This document shows positions 15,217 through 23,089 of a DNA stretch of 30,049 nucleotides, piece after piece (within the stretch, counting starts at the first letter, position 1; each line of letters begins with the position of its first letter). This stretch comes from JADJOY01 sp046331705 [NCBI: bacterium]. GTDB taxonomy: Bacteria; JADJOY01. Both the position numbers and the translations under genes were made by a program. The stretch lies in NCBI GenBank assembly GCA_046331705.1, contig JAXLQJ010000073.1:1-30049 (forward strand), in the 5' to 3' direction. The notes under the pieces are model-generated. The model made no database searches. It saw only the letters and a program-made list of their open reading frames with translations, and was not told the DNA's origin.

Positions 15217-18200
15217 GCCGCGCCGCGCGAGCGCTCGCCGTGTGCTTGGTCTGGGCGAGCTGTGTGCCGCTCGCGCGCGCGTCGTCGTCGCTCTGGATCG
15301 AGGCCGAACCGATCGAGGCCGACGGCATCGACCGGTTCGCGCGCCTCGACGACGGCGTCTATCGCGGCGCCTCGCCGAGCGACGCGGGGCTCGAGCTGCT
15401 CGCGCGCGCCCACGTCCGAACGCTCCTCTGTCTGCGCAGCGAGGTGCCGTATCGCGAGAAGGCCGAGGCGCTCGGCTTTCGCATCGTCCACATCCCGATT
15501 CCGCTCACCGACGCGCCCAGCGCCGACCAGATCGTGCGGTTCCTGGAGATCGCCACCGATCCCGCGTCCCGTCCGGTCTTCTTCCACTGCCGCGTGGGCG
15601 AGGATCGCACCGGCGCGATGGCGGCGCTCTACCGGATGCAGGTCCAGGGGTGGCCGGCGGAGTCCGCCCGCGCGGAGATGAAGCGGTTCGGGTTCTCGGC
15701 GTATTGGCGCGACCTCGGGCAATTCGTGCGGCGCTTCGGTGGTGCCCCGGGAGAGGGGCCGCCGTCGACCGAAGGCGAGTCGCGAGCGGTCGAGCACCTG
15801 CGCGCCGCCGATTCGGCAGCCGCGGCGGGCAACCCGACGGAGGCGCTCGAAGCGCTGCGCCGAGCTCTCGTTCGGGCGAGTGATCGCCGCGAGCGGGTGG
15901 CGATCGCGCGGCGCTTCGTCGCCGTGCTCGCCGAAGCGAGCGAGCGGCACGCGCTGCCCGCAGGCGGGATCGAGCTCGCGGTGCGCGAGTGGGCCGTGCT
16001 GCGCGGTCAGGACGCCGAGGACGGGGAATCGCTTCAGCGCCTCGCCGCGATCTTTCGCGAGGGGCTCGATCTGGCGCGCGCCGCCGCTGCGCTCACCCGC
16101 GCCCGCGAGCTGGGCGGCGAGGCGGTGGATACCGAAGCGGTCGGTGACCAGCTGGCGCGGGTTCGCGCCGTGCGCGGCGTCGCGCCGCGCAGCGACATCG
16201 GCAAGCGCATCGGCTTTCTGGATCGGATCACGCGCGGCGAGCTCGCGGCCCTCCTGGTCCAGGAGCTTCGCGTCGATCGGCTGCGCCCCGAGCAAGTGGC
16301 ACCCACCTACGAAGCACCGCGCCCCGCGCTGCCGCCTGAGACGCCCGCGGCGTTGCCGGACGACGCTCGGTCGAGCCCGTACGCCGACGACATCGGCCGC
16401 GCGCTGGCGCTGGGCGTGCGCGGGCTCGAGCTGCTTCCGGACCGCGCGTTTCATCCCGACGAGCCCGTGAGCCGCGCCGAGCTCGCGGGGGTGATCGCCG
16501 ACGTGCTGAGCCGCGCCGGCCGCGATCCGACGTTGCTGCTGCGTGGGCTCGGCGAGCCGCCACGCTTCGTCGACGTCGATCCGAACGCGTGGTACCGGCC
16601 GGCGGCGGAGCTCGTGGCGTCGCTCGGGATCCTCGCGAGCGGGGACGAGGCTGGCGGCCCAGCGCCGAGGTTTCGCCCGCGCGACGCGATCACCGGCGTC
16701 GAGGCGCTCGCGGGCTTCAAGACGCTGCGCGATCGCCTCGATCTGAGAGCGCGAGCCGTGGTGGTGGTGATCGACTCGCTGCGCGCGGCTTCGCTCTACG
16801 GCGCGCTCGATCGAGGCCGCCTGCCGCGGCTCGCACGCCTCGCGGAGGAACGCGGGTTCGTGCGCTTCGAGCACTGCCTCGCCGCGCTGCCCTCGGACAC
16901 GATCCCCAATCACACCACCATCTTCACCGGCGCCTTGCCGGGGCATCATGCGATCACCGGCAACGAGTGGTTCGATCGCGCGCTCGACGCCGGCGAGCCG
17001 CTCGCGCGTCGCACTCGCGAGTACCTCAAGTTCGGTCCCGCCGACGATCCAGGCTTGGGGCGCGCCTGGAGCTTTCCGGGCTTCCCGCTCCACGAGCTGG
17101 ACCTCGTCGCGGGAGTGCCCACGATCTACCAGGCGCTCGCCGCCGCCGAGGCCGAGCGAGGCCGCAAGGTGGAGACGGCGGTGGCGTTCGATCCGGTGCG
17201 CCGCGGCACCAGCGAGGTCGCGAGCCCGGGTTTCCTGGAAGCGCTCTTCGGTGGGCGCGTGCTGCCGTTCGTCGAGGACGATTCGAAGATCGACGCCGAA
17301 GCGGTCGCACAGGCGGTGTCGTGGATCGAGAGCGACCAGCCGCCGGAGCTGCTCGGCGTGTGGCTACCGGGTCTGGACTCGTGGTCCCACCAGCACGGTC
17401 CCGGGGAGCCGGGCGGCGAGCGCGACGGGCAATCGGACTACCTCGCACGGCACGTGGACGCGCTGCTCGGCGAGCTGGCCGACGCGCTCGAGCGGCGCGG
17501 GCTTCTGGCCGAGACGCTGCTCGTGGTGAGCGCCGACCACGGCCACCACGACGTGGTGGCCGACGAGCGGCACGCGATCACGACCCAGGAGGTGTATCGC
17601 GCCCTGGCGCACGCCGGTTTCCGGGTGCCGCTCGATTCCCACGGCGAGCTCGACGAGAGCGAGCGCGACGTGGAGCTGGTGGTCGCGGGTGGAGACAACG
17701 GTGGCGCGGCGCTGGTGTCGGTCCAGAGCGAAGGGCGTGGTTGGAGTGGCGTGCCGACGCTCGACGAGATCGGTCCCGTCGCCCGGGTGCTGGCGAACCA
17801 ACCCTACGTGGCGCGGGTCTTCGCGTTGCAGCCGGCGACCGCCGCGATCGAAGCGCGGGCGTTCGAGCTTCGAGAGGCGCCGGCGGGTCCACCGTCGGCA
17901 GCGCGCGTCGGATGGTCCGCGCTGGAGCCGGGTCGGCCCGATCGGCTCGCCGAGCGCCTCGCGGGCCTGGCCGGATCGACGCGCTCGGGGGATCTCTTCG
18001 TGGAGGCGCGCAAGCCGTATTACTTCGCGGTGCCCGGGCACCTCTATCGCGGTGAGCACGGCGGCGCCGACGGCGAGCAAGACCACGTGCCGCTCTTGCT
18101 GGTCAATCCGCCGGGTCATCCGCGCCAGCGCGTCGCTACACCGGTGGGCAACGAGGACATCGCGCCCACGATCGGCGGCGTGCTCGGCTTCGCGGCGGCG

Positions 18201-18497
18201 CTCGCCGCCGACGGGCGCGATCTCCTCGATCCGCCGCGCATCCACGTGTCCTCGCACGTCGAGGGTCAAGTGGTGCCAGCGGGCAGCGTGACGTTGCTCG
18301 GCTTCGCCGAGGACACGCTCGGCGTCGAGCAGGTCGAGATGCGCGTCGACGAGCAAGGCCCGTACGTCCCCGTCGACGGCACGGCCACCTGGGAAGCCGA
18401 GCGCGTGCTCGCACCCGGCCGGCACACGATCGACGTGCGTGCGCGCGATCTCACCCAGCTCGAGACCACCGTGCGCTTCCACCTGGTGGCGCGCTGA
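15213..18497 (+). CDS. Exported multi-domain phosphatase: tyrosine-phosphatase-like + SLH-like repeats + type I phosphodiesterase + Ig-like domain
   Basis: 1094 residues. A Sec signal ends near ARA-SSS (24-27). Residues 35-175 form a dual-specificity/tyrosine phosphatase fold with the P-loop HCRVGEDRTG (nucleophile Cys126, Arg132) and a candidate general acid in PLTDAPS. A helical TPR-like stretch (about 190-320) precedes three SLH-like units (about 328-515: LDRITRGELAALLVQEL, FHPDEPVSRAELAGVIADVL, FVDVDPNAWYRPAAELVASLGI). A type I phosphodiesterase/nucleotide pyrophosphatase domain (about 515-1000) has VVVVIDSL (Asp521), the nucleophile motif SDTIPNHTT (Thr563), LDSWSHQHGPG and SADHGHHD (Asp775). 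An Ig-like strand-rich end covers about 1005-1094. The start ATG overlaps the FlgT-like stop (ATGA), implying coupled translation. Both catalytic centres look intact. Substrates unknown. Confidence 0.85.
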   Translation: MSRAARALAVCLVWASCVPLARASSSLWIEAEPIEADGIDRFARLDDGVYRGASPSDAGLELLARAHVRTLLCLRSEVPYREKAEALGFRIVHIPIPLTDAPSADQIVRFLEIATDPASRPVFFHCRVGEDRTGAMAALYRMQVQGWPAESARAEMKRFGFSAYWRDLGQFVRRFGGAPGEGPPSTEGESRAVEHLRAADSAAAAGNPTEALEALRRALVRASDRRERVAIARRFVAVLAEASERHALPAGGIELAVREWAVLRGQDAEDGESLQRLAAIFREGLDLARAAAALTRARELGGEAVDTEAVGDQLARVRAVRGVAPRSDIGKRIGFLDRITRGELAALLVQELRVDRLRPEQVAPTYEAPRPALPPETPAALPDDARSSPYADDIGRALALGVRGLELLPDRAFHPDEPVSRAELAGVIADVLSRAGRDPTLLLRGLGEPPRFVDVDPNAWYRPAAELVASLGILASGDEAGGPAPRFRPRDAITGVEALAGFKTLRDRLDLRARAVVVVIDSLRAASLYGALDRGRLPRLARLAEERGFVRFEHCLAALPSDTIPNHTTIFTGALPGHHAITGNEWFDRALDAGEPLARRTREYLKFGPADDPGLGRAWSFPGFPLHELDLVAGVPTIYQALAAAEAERGRKVETAVAFDPVRRGTSEVASPGFLEALFGGRVLPFVEDDSKIDAEAVAQAVSWIESDQPPELLGVWLPGLDSWSHQHGPGEPGGERDGQSDYLARHVDALLGELADALERRGLLAETLLVVSADHGHHDVVADERHAITTQEVYRALAHAGFRVPLDSHGELDESERDVELVVAGGDNGGAALVSVQSEGRGWSGVPTLDEIGPVARVLANQPYVARVFALQPATAAIEARAFELREAPAGPPSAARVGWSALEPGRPDRLAERLAGLAGSTRSGDLFVEARKPYYFAVPGHLYRGEHGGADGEQDHVPLLLVNPPGHPRQRVATPVGNEDIAPTIGGVLGFAAALAADGRDLLDPPRIHVSSHVEGQVVPAGSVTLLGFAEDTLGVEQVEMRVDEQGPYVPVDGTATWEAERVLAPGRHTIDVRARDLTQLETTVRFHLVAR

Positions 18498-18581
18498 GCG
18501 CGGGTGCGTCCCGGTGGAGCGGATGCGCCACGGCGCCGCAGCGCCGCGGCACCCGTGCGTCTCGCGTCGGCGCGAGCCGCG
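18498..18581. terminator. Convergent gap with a GC-rich stem-loop
   Basis: The multi-domain phosphatase and the metallophosphoesterase end facing each other across 84 bp. CGGCGC-CGCA-GCGCCG at 18531-18546 can form a 6-bp hairpin. No U-tract follows on either strand, so termination is a guess from position. Confidence 0.3.
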
Positions 18582-19454
18582 TCACGTCGCCGTGGGGCCG
18601 AGGCGGCACACCACCACGTCGGGCGGTGCGTAGGTGCGAAACGGCACCTCGAGCGCGCCGATGCCGCGGCTCACGATGAGCGCGCCGTGGTGGGGAGGCG
18701 CGAGCTGGAAGCGGCCGTGAAAGTAGGGCGCGTTGTACTTCGACTGCGGGATCCAGAGCGGACGACCACCCGGCAGCGCCAGATGGCCGCCGTGGGTGTG
18801 GCCGCAGACGGCGACGTCGAAGCGATGACGATCGATCGCGCGCAGCGTGCACGGCGAGTGGATGAGCAGGATGCGCGTGCCGTTGGCGTTCGCGAACGCG
18901 CGGTCGGGATCGGGGTCTCCGCTCCACCCCTCGTCGACGCCGCACACCGACACGTGGTCGAAGGGCGCCGGAAGCGCCGCGGAGTCGTTGATGAGCATCT
19001 GCACGCCCGCGGCCTCCAGGCGGCGGCTGATGTGCCGATAGTCGGTCCACAGGTCGTGGTTGCCGAGCACGGCGAATTTCCCGAAGGGCGCCCGCATGCG
19101 CTCGGCGGCCCGCGCGATCGGTTCGATGAAGGCCGCTTCGATGAAGATGAAGTCGCCGCCGAGGAGCAGGACGTCGGGCTCCGCGGCGGCCATGCGCTCG
19201 AAGGCCAGCTCGATGAGCTTGGGATGCGTCGTCGGACCGGCGTGAAAGTCGGAGGCGAACGCGAACGTGAGCGGCCGCAAGCCCGCCGGCCACTCGCGGG
19301 CGACCACGTCGTGAGCGATCGTGTCGACCACCCGCTGCGCACCCAGCGCGTACGCGAGCCGCGCGGGCCAGCCGCTGGCCGTGAGCCGGAGGAAGAGCGG
19401 CTCGGCGAACGTGCGCCACCACCCGTAATGTCTTCCGCGGCCGAGCTGGGTCAT
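18582..19454 (-). CDS. Calcineurin-like metallophosphoesterase (YaeI-like), probably membrane-associated
   Basis: 290 residues. All metallophosphoesterase blocks are present: FASDFHAG, LLGGDFIF, VLGNHDLW, LIHSP and CGHTHGGH. The order and size resemble YaeI/YkuE-type enzymes. The pattern of GGHLALPGGRPLWIPQSKY near the end is typical of that group, several of which act on phospholipids or UDP-diacylglucosamine-like substrates. The N-terminus (RTFAEPLFLRLTASGWPARLAYALGA region) is amphipathic rather than a clear signal peptide, so membrane attachment is uncertain. ATG at 19454 is taken because the frame upstream is Arg-rich shadow sequence; no clear ribosome-binding site is seen. It lies 98 bp downstream of btuD on the same strand but has no obvious link to cobalamin. 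Confidence 0.82.
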   Translation of the reverse strand: MTQLGRGRHYGWWRTFAEPLFLRLTASGWPARLAYALGAQRVVDTIAHDVVAREWPAGLRPLTFAFASDFHAGPTTHPKLIELAFERMAAAEPDVLLLGGDFIFIEAAFIEPIARAAERMRAPFGKFAVLGNHDLWTDYRHISRRLEAAGVQMLINDSAALPAPFDHVSVCGVDEGWSGDPDPDRAFANANGTRILLIHSPCTLRAIDRHRFDVAVCGHTHGGHLALPGGRPLWIPQSKYNAPYFHGRFQLAPPHHGALIVSRGIGALEVPFRTYAPPDVVVCRLGPTAT

Positions 19455-19552
19455 GGGAGTGGGCGAGGAGCGCCACGCGTGCGCGAGTTGCGCGAAGGCG
19501 CGGAGCTTAGCGCGGGCGCACGCCCGTCGATAACGCCGCGGCGCGCCGGGAA

Positions 19553-20332
19553 TCAGCGCTGCGGCGCGGGACGGGGTCGGATCAAGAACCCGCCGCTCGC
19601 CAGCGGCACGCGTTCCACGGCGGTGCGGTACGCGCGCTCGAGCCGCTCCTCGGTGAGGATCTCGGCGGGCGTGCCGCAGCCCACCAGGCGGTGCTCGGCG
19701 ACCAGCGCGACACGGTCGGCGAACTCCGCGGCCAGGTTGAGGTCGTGCAACGACGCGATCACGGTGAGCCCGTCCCGCGCGAGGCTCCGCACCAGCGCCA
19801 AGATCGTCATCTGGAAGTGGATGTCGAGGTGGGAGGTCGGCTCGTCGAGAAGCAGCACGCGCGGTTCCTGGGCGAGCGCCATCGCCAGCCACACGCGCTG
19901 ACGCTCGCCGCTCGAGAGCGTGGCCACCCGGCGGTCGGCGAGCGGGGTGCACTCGGTGCGTTCGAGCGCCGCGTCGAGCACCTCGCGATCGCGCGCACCG
20001 AGGCTCTGGAATCGCCCGAGGTGCGGCAGCCGGCCCAGCGCCACCGCTTCCCACACGCGTAGCTCGTCGGGGCAGCGGATCGATTGCTCGACGGAGGCGA
20101 GGCGCGTCGCGATCGTGCGGGGAGCCAGCGACGCGAGCGGCTCGCGGTCGAGGTAGACGGCCCCGCGAGCCGGCTCGATGAGCCCGGAGATCGCGCGCAA
20201 GAGCGTGGTCTTGCCGGCGCCGTTCGGCCCCACCAGCGCCATCAGCTCGCCGGCGCGCAGCTCGAGCGAGACGCCCGCGAGCACGGGTGTCCCGTTGTAG
20301 CGAAGCTCCACGTCGTCGATGCGCACGATCAC
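19553..20332 (-). CDS. btuD: Cobalamin/iron-siderophore-type ABC transporter ATP-binding protein
   Basis: 259 residues with Walker A GPNGAGKTT (35-43), a Q-loop in SLAPRTIATRLASVEQS, signature LSSGERQR and Walker B VLLLDEPTSHLD. These are the features of the FecE/BtuD/HmuV class that serves FecCD permeases. GTG at 20332 is the only early start; it lies 16 bp after the permease stop. It is the last gene of the regulator-btuF-btuC-btuD operon. The class alone does not separate vitamin B12 from haem or siderophore; the facing cobU-cobT-cobS genes make corrinoid the best guess. It would energise import across the inner membrane. Confidence 0.88.
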   Translation of the reverse strand: MIVRIDDVELRYNGTPVLAGVSLELRAGELMALVGPNGAGKTTLLRAISGLIEPARGAVYLDREPLASLAPRTIATRLASVEQSIRCPDELRVWEAVALGRLPHLGRFQSLGARDREVLDAALERTECTPLADRRVATLSSGERQRVWLAMALAQEPRVLLLDEPTSHLDIHFQMTILALVRSLARDGLTVIASLHDLNLAAEFADRVALVAEHRLVGCGTPAEILTEERLERAYRTAVERVPLASGGFLIRPRPAPQR

Positions 20333-20348
20333 GGTGCGTCCTCGCGCG

Positions 20349-21404
20349 TCACGCTGCGTCGCCCGCCCAGGCGCGCCGCCCCGCCGAGGTGCGGCGACGC
20401 AGCAAGTACAGGAAGAAAGGCGCGCCCAGGAGCGCGGTGAGGATTCCGACCGGGATCTCGGTGGGCTTGGCGAGGGTGCGCGCCGCGGTGTCGCACACGA
20501 TCAGCAGGATCGCGCCCGCGAGCGCCGCCGCCGGCACCAGCGCGCGGTGGTCGGGCCCCACCACCAGCCGGAGCGCGTGGGGGACGATCAGCCCGATGAA
20601 GCCGATGGTACCCGCGGCGGCGACGCACGACGCGGTCAGCAGGGCGGCCGCGGCCAGGAGCGCGCGCTGCACCCACGCGGGGCTCACTCCCAGATGGGCG
20701 GCCATCGCGTCGCCCAGCGCCAGCGCGTCGAGATCGCGCGCGAACGCCAGCAGCACCGGGACGCACACCGCCACCACCAGCGCCAGCGGCCACACCTGCG
20801 CCCATTGCGCCCCCGCCAGCCCGCCCATCATCCAAAACACGATCCCGCGCGTCTGATCGGGACTCGACACCACGATGCAGAAGCTGGTGACCGACGCGAA
20901 CAGCGCGGAGAGCGCGACTCCCGCCAGCACCAGCGTCGCGCCGTCGCCATCACCGCGATTCATGCGGCCGATGCGGTACACGATCGCCACGGCGAGCAAG
21001 CTGCCGGCGAAGGCCGCGAACGGCAGCACTCCCGGCAGCTTCCGCTCCAGGCCGAGCGCGATGACCGCCGCGGCGCCCATCGTCGCCCCGCTCGAAAGCC
21101 CGAGGAGATAGGGCTCCGCGAGCGGATTGCGGAAGATGCCCTGCATCACCGTCCCCGCCGCCGCGAGCGCCAAGCCCACCAGCCCAGCCAGCGCGACGCG
21201 CGGCAGCCGCACGTCGCGCACGATGCGGGTCTGGGTGTCCGTGGCGGCGGGCTCGCCGTCGCCACGCGAGAGGGCCTGCCAGACGATCCCGGCCACGCGC
21301 GCCGGCGGGATCGACACCGTGCCGGTCCCCACCCCGGCGACGAAGGTCGCCACCAGGAGTCCGCCCAGGATCGCCAGCGTGACGCGCGCCGAACGTCGCC
21401 TCAT
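20349..21404 (-). CDS. btuC: FecCD-family permease of the corrinoid ABC importer
   Basis: 351 residues with about ten hydrophobic helices. Family landmarks include RLPRVALAGLVGLALAAAG, QGIFRNPLAEPYLLGLSSGA, GGLAGAQWAQVWPLA and the conserved GTIGFIGLIVPHALRLVVG followed by DHRALVPAAALAG. The final helix-loop carries PTEIPVGILTALLGAPFFLYLL. ATG at 21404 overlaps the btuF stop (ATGA, 21401-21404), so translation is coupled. It forms the membrane channel of a BtuCDF-type importer. Substrate assignment rests on the locus, as for the ATPase. Confidence 0.9.
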   Translation of the reverse strand: MRRRSARVTLAILGGLLVATFVAGVGTGTVSIPPARVAGIVWQALSRGDGEPAATDTQTRIVRDVRLPRVALAGLVGLALAAAGTVMQGIFRNPLAEPYLLGLSSGATMGAAAVIALGLERKLPGVLPFAAFAGSLLAVAIVYRIGRMNRGDGDGATLVLAGVALSALFASVTSFCIVVSSPDQTRGIVFWMMGGLAGAQWAQVWPLALVVAVCVPVLLAFARDLDALALGDAMAAHLGVSPAWVQRALLAAAALLTASCVAAAGTIGFIGLIVPHALRLVVGPDHRALVPAAALAGAILLIVCDTAARTLAKPTEIPVGILTALLGAPFFLYLLRRRTSAGRRAWAGDAA

Positions 21405-22366
21405 GGCGTCGCCCCGCTGGTGGGACGCGGCGGGGGGGACGAGAAGGGCGCGGCGGCGGGGGTGGGCATGGCGGGCGTCGCGCCCGCGTCGGCGAAAGCC
21501 TCGGGGTGCAGCCAGACGGCGAGCGTGCGCAAGGTGTCGGGAAATCGCGTCGAGACCCAGGAGGAGGGCCGCATCGCGAGCACTCGCCCGGCCTTGACCG
21601 CGCGCAGGCTCGACACCACCTCGTGGGAGCGCGTCCACTCGAGCTCGGACGGATCGACGACCAGCGCATCGGGATCGCTGCGCAAGATCTCCTCGTAGCT
21701 CACGCGGTGATAGCCGGCGGGCGCGGCGAACACGTTCTCGGCGCCCGCCTTGGCGAGCAGCTCGTGATCGGGAGTGCCGACGCCCGCGGTGAGCGGCGGC
21801 GAGCCGGGCAAGGGGTAGAGCAGGGCGACGCGTGGCCGTGGGCGGCCCGCGACCCGCGACTCGATCGCGGCGACCTCGGTGGTGAGCCGATTCACCAGGC
21901 CCGGCGCCGCGCTGCTCTCGCCGCGCACGGCGATCTCCACCTGATCGATGGTGCGCAGCACGCCGGCCAGGTCGTCGGACGGCGCCGGTGTGTAGACGAG
22001 CAGCCCTGCCGCCTCCAAGCCGTCGCGCGACGGACCGAATGCGCCCAGCACCAGGTCCGGCTCGAGTGCGAGCGTGCGCTCGATGCTCACCGCGTTCACG
22101 TCACCGACGCGCGTGATCGAGGCGAAGCGCTCGGGAGCCTCGGGAGTCGCGGCGATCCCGACGATGCGCTCGGCCAGGCCGAGCTCGTCGAGGATCTGCG
22201 CGAAGAGCGCCGGCCCCGCCACCACCACGCGTTTCGCCGCCTTGGGGATGCGGACGACGCGGCCGCGATCGTCCCGGAGCTCGACGGGAAACCCGGCCTG
22301 CGCGATGCGCGCGCCCAGCGTCAGCGCGCAGACCGCGAACAGTCCCCAGCGGCGCGCGCGCGTCAT
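21401..22366 (-). CDS. btuF: Periplasmic corrinoid-binding protein of the ABC importer
   Basis: 321 residues. The Sec signal ends at AQA-G (about residue 24). The mature protein opens with VELRDDRGRVVRIPKAAKRVVV, typical of class III (BtuF/FhuD-like) binding proteins, then has two lobes joined by a long helix. LALEPDLVLG, YPLPGSPPLTAGVGTPDHELLAKAGAEN (split here across a turn) and YEEILRSDPDALVVDP match the family. A Pro/Ala-rich tail of about 30 residues follows the second lobe. ATG at 22366 overlaps the regulator stop (22363-22366), and btuC overlaps its own stop. It should hand corrinoid from the TonB receptor to BtuCD. Confidence 0.88.
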   Translation of the reverse strand: MTRARRWGLFAVCALTLGARIAQAGFPVELRDDRGRVVRIPKAAKRVVVAGPALFAQILDELGLAERIVGIAATPEAPERFASITRVGDVNAVSIERTLALEPDLVLGAFGPSRDGLEAAGLLVYTPAPSDDLAGVLRTIDQVEIAVRGESSAAPGLVNRLTTEVAAIESRVAGRPRPRVALLYPLPGSPPLTAGVGTPDHELLAKAGAENVFAAPAGYHRVSYEEILRSDPDALVVDPSELEWTRSHEVVSSLRAVKAGRVLAMRPSSWVSTRFPDTLRTLAVWLHPEAFADAGATPAMPTPAAAPFSSPPPRPTSGATP

Positions 22367-23001
22367 GACGTGGCTCGTCCCGCCGTCCGGCCGTGGTCCC
22401 GCGGTGCGCGCTCGAACGAGGGAGTGGGCACGATGTCCATGAGGGCTCGCCAGAGCCCCGCGGCCGCGCGACTCGCGTCGCCCGCGAACACGATCACCAC
22501 CCAATCGCCGACCTCCGAGGGCCCGAGCGCGCTTTCGACGCGAGCGGCGTCGTGGGCGTTGCGGCGGCTGAAGCTCGCGTCCACGTCCGTCAGCTTGAGC
22601 CCGGACGGCTCGCGAGAGAGCAGCAAGATACCCGTGCCGCCCTCGCGAACGGCCGCGTCGCGCAGTTGCCAGGTCTTGGGCGCGCGCGTCACGCCCCGCA
22701 CCAGCGCGCCGCAGGCATGACGGTCGAGCCCCATCTCGACCAGTGCCAGCTCGGCGACGCGCGGCACGCGCGCGAAGAACTCGCCGAGCGCGGCGCTCGC
22801 GGCGTCGCTCAGGAAGGTGCCGGGCTTGGCGAACTCGACCCAGCCCAGCGCCTCGAGCTTCTCGAGCTCGGTGCGCACCACGCTCTCGGTCCAATGAGTC
22901 CGTTCCACGAGGGTGCGGCGTCCCAGCGGGCCACGGCGCAGATGGAAGAGCAGGCCGAGCTCGAGGTGGGGCCTTTCCAACGGTTCTTTGTGGGGTATCA
23001 T
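22363..23001 (-). CDS. Winged-helix transcriptional regulator, DUF4443-like; candidate corrinoid-responsive regulator
   Basis: 212 residues. The N-terminal third is a winged helix: LGLLFHLRRGPLGRRTLVER, then HWTESVVRTELEKLEALGWVEF (about 15-62). The C-terminal domain carries ACGALVRG and LRDAAVREGGTGILLL, which recall the DUF4443 pattern (RDAA followed by Gly-rich turn) known mainly from archaea; that match is from memory. ATG at 23001 is fixed by a strong Shine-Dalgarno GGAAGG just upstream on the minus strand. The start codon lies in the centre of palindrome 1 (22990-23008). It is the first gene of the btuFCD operon with a 4-nt overlap, and faces the TonB receptor. No effector-binding motif is certain; DRHAC (His/Cys) could be a ligand site. 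Role inferred from context. Confidence 0.7.
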   Translation of the reverse strand: MIPHKEPLERPHLELGLLFHLRRGPLGRRTLVERTHWTESVVRTELEKLEALGWVEFAKPGTFLSDAASAALGEFFARVPRVAELALVEMGLDRHACGALVRGVTRAPKTWQLRDAAVREGGTGILLLSREPSGLKLTDVDASFSRRNAHDAARVESALGPSEVGDWVVIVFAGDASRAAAGLWRALMDIVPTPSFERAPRDHGRTAGRATS

Positions 23002-23008
23002 ATCCCAC
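22990..23008. promoter_or_regulatory. Operator candidate 1: 19-bp palindrome GTGGGGTATCATATCCCAC
   Basis: Arms GTGGGGTA and TATCCCAC around TCA, seven of eight positions complementary. The regulator start codon (23001-22999) is in its centre, and the Shine-Dalgarno overlaps its right edge. It matches operator candidate 2, centred 81 bp away. Confidence 0.75.
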
Positions 23009-23030
23009 CTTCCACCTGGGACCGCGAGGG

Positions 23031-23054
23031 CGACGGCGCTTCGGTGCGCCGTCG
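23031..23054. promoter_or_regulatory. Perfect 9-bp stem-loop between the two operator candidates
   Basis: CGACGGCGC (23031-23039), loop TTCGGT, GCGCCGTCG (23046-23054), followed rightward by TTTCGT. It could be a weak terminator/attenuator for rightward transcripts or another DNA-binding palindrome. The U-run is short, so termination is doubtful. Confidence 0.45.
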
Positions 23055-23070
23055 TTTCGTCGGCGGCACG

Positions 23071-23089
23071 GTGGGATAATCTATCCCAC
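23071..23089. promoter_or_regulatory. Operator candidate 2: perfect 19-bp palindrome GTGGGATAATCTATCCCAC
   Basis: Eight-bp arms GTGGGATA/TATCCCAC around ATC, fully complementary. GATAAT at 23075-23080 inside it matches five of six bases of a -10 box and would leave a leader of about 34 nt before the receptor ATG at 23121, so bound protein could block the promoter. No good -35 is visible. It is nearly identical to operator candidate 1. Confidence 0.78.

Noticed and set aside
15174-17093. A 639-codon open frame on the minus strand
   Set aside because: Antisense to the multi-domain phosphatase, Arg/His/Gly-rich composition typical of shadow frames in GC-rich DNA.
20319-21698. A 459-codon open frame on the plus strand
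   Set aside because: Antisense to btuC/btuF, extremely Arg/His/Gln-rich, no family resemblance.
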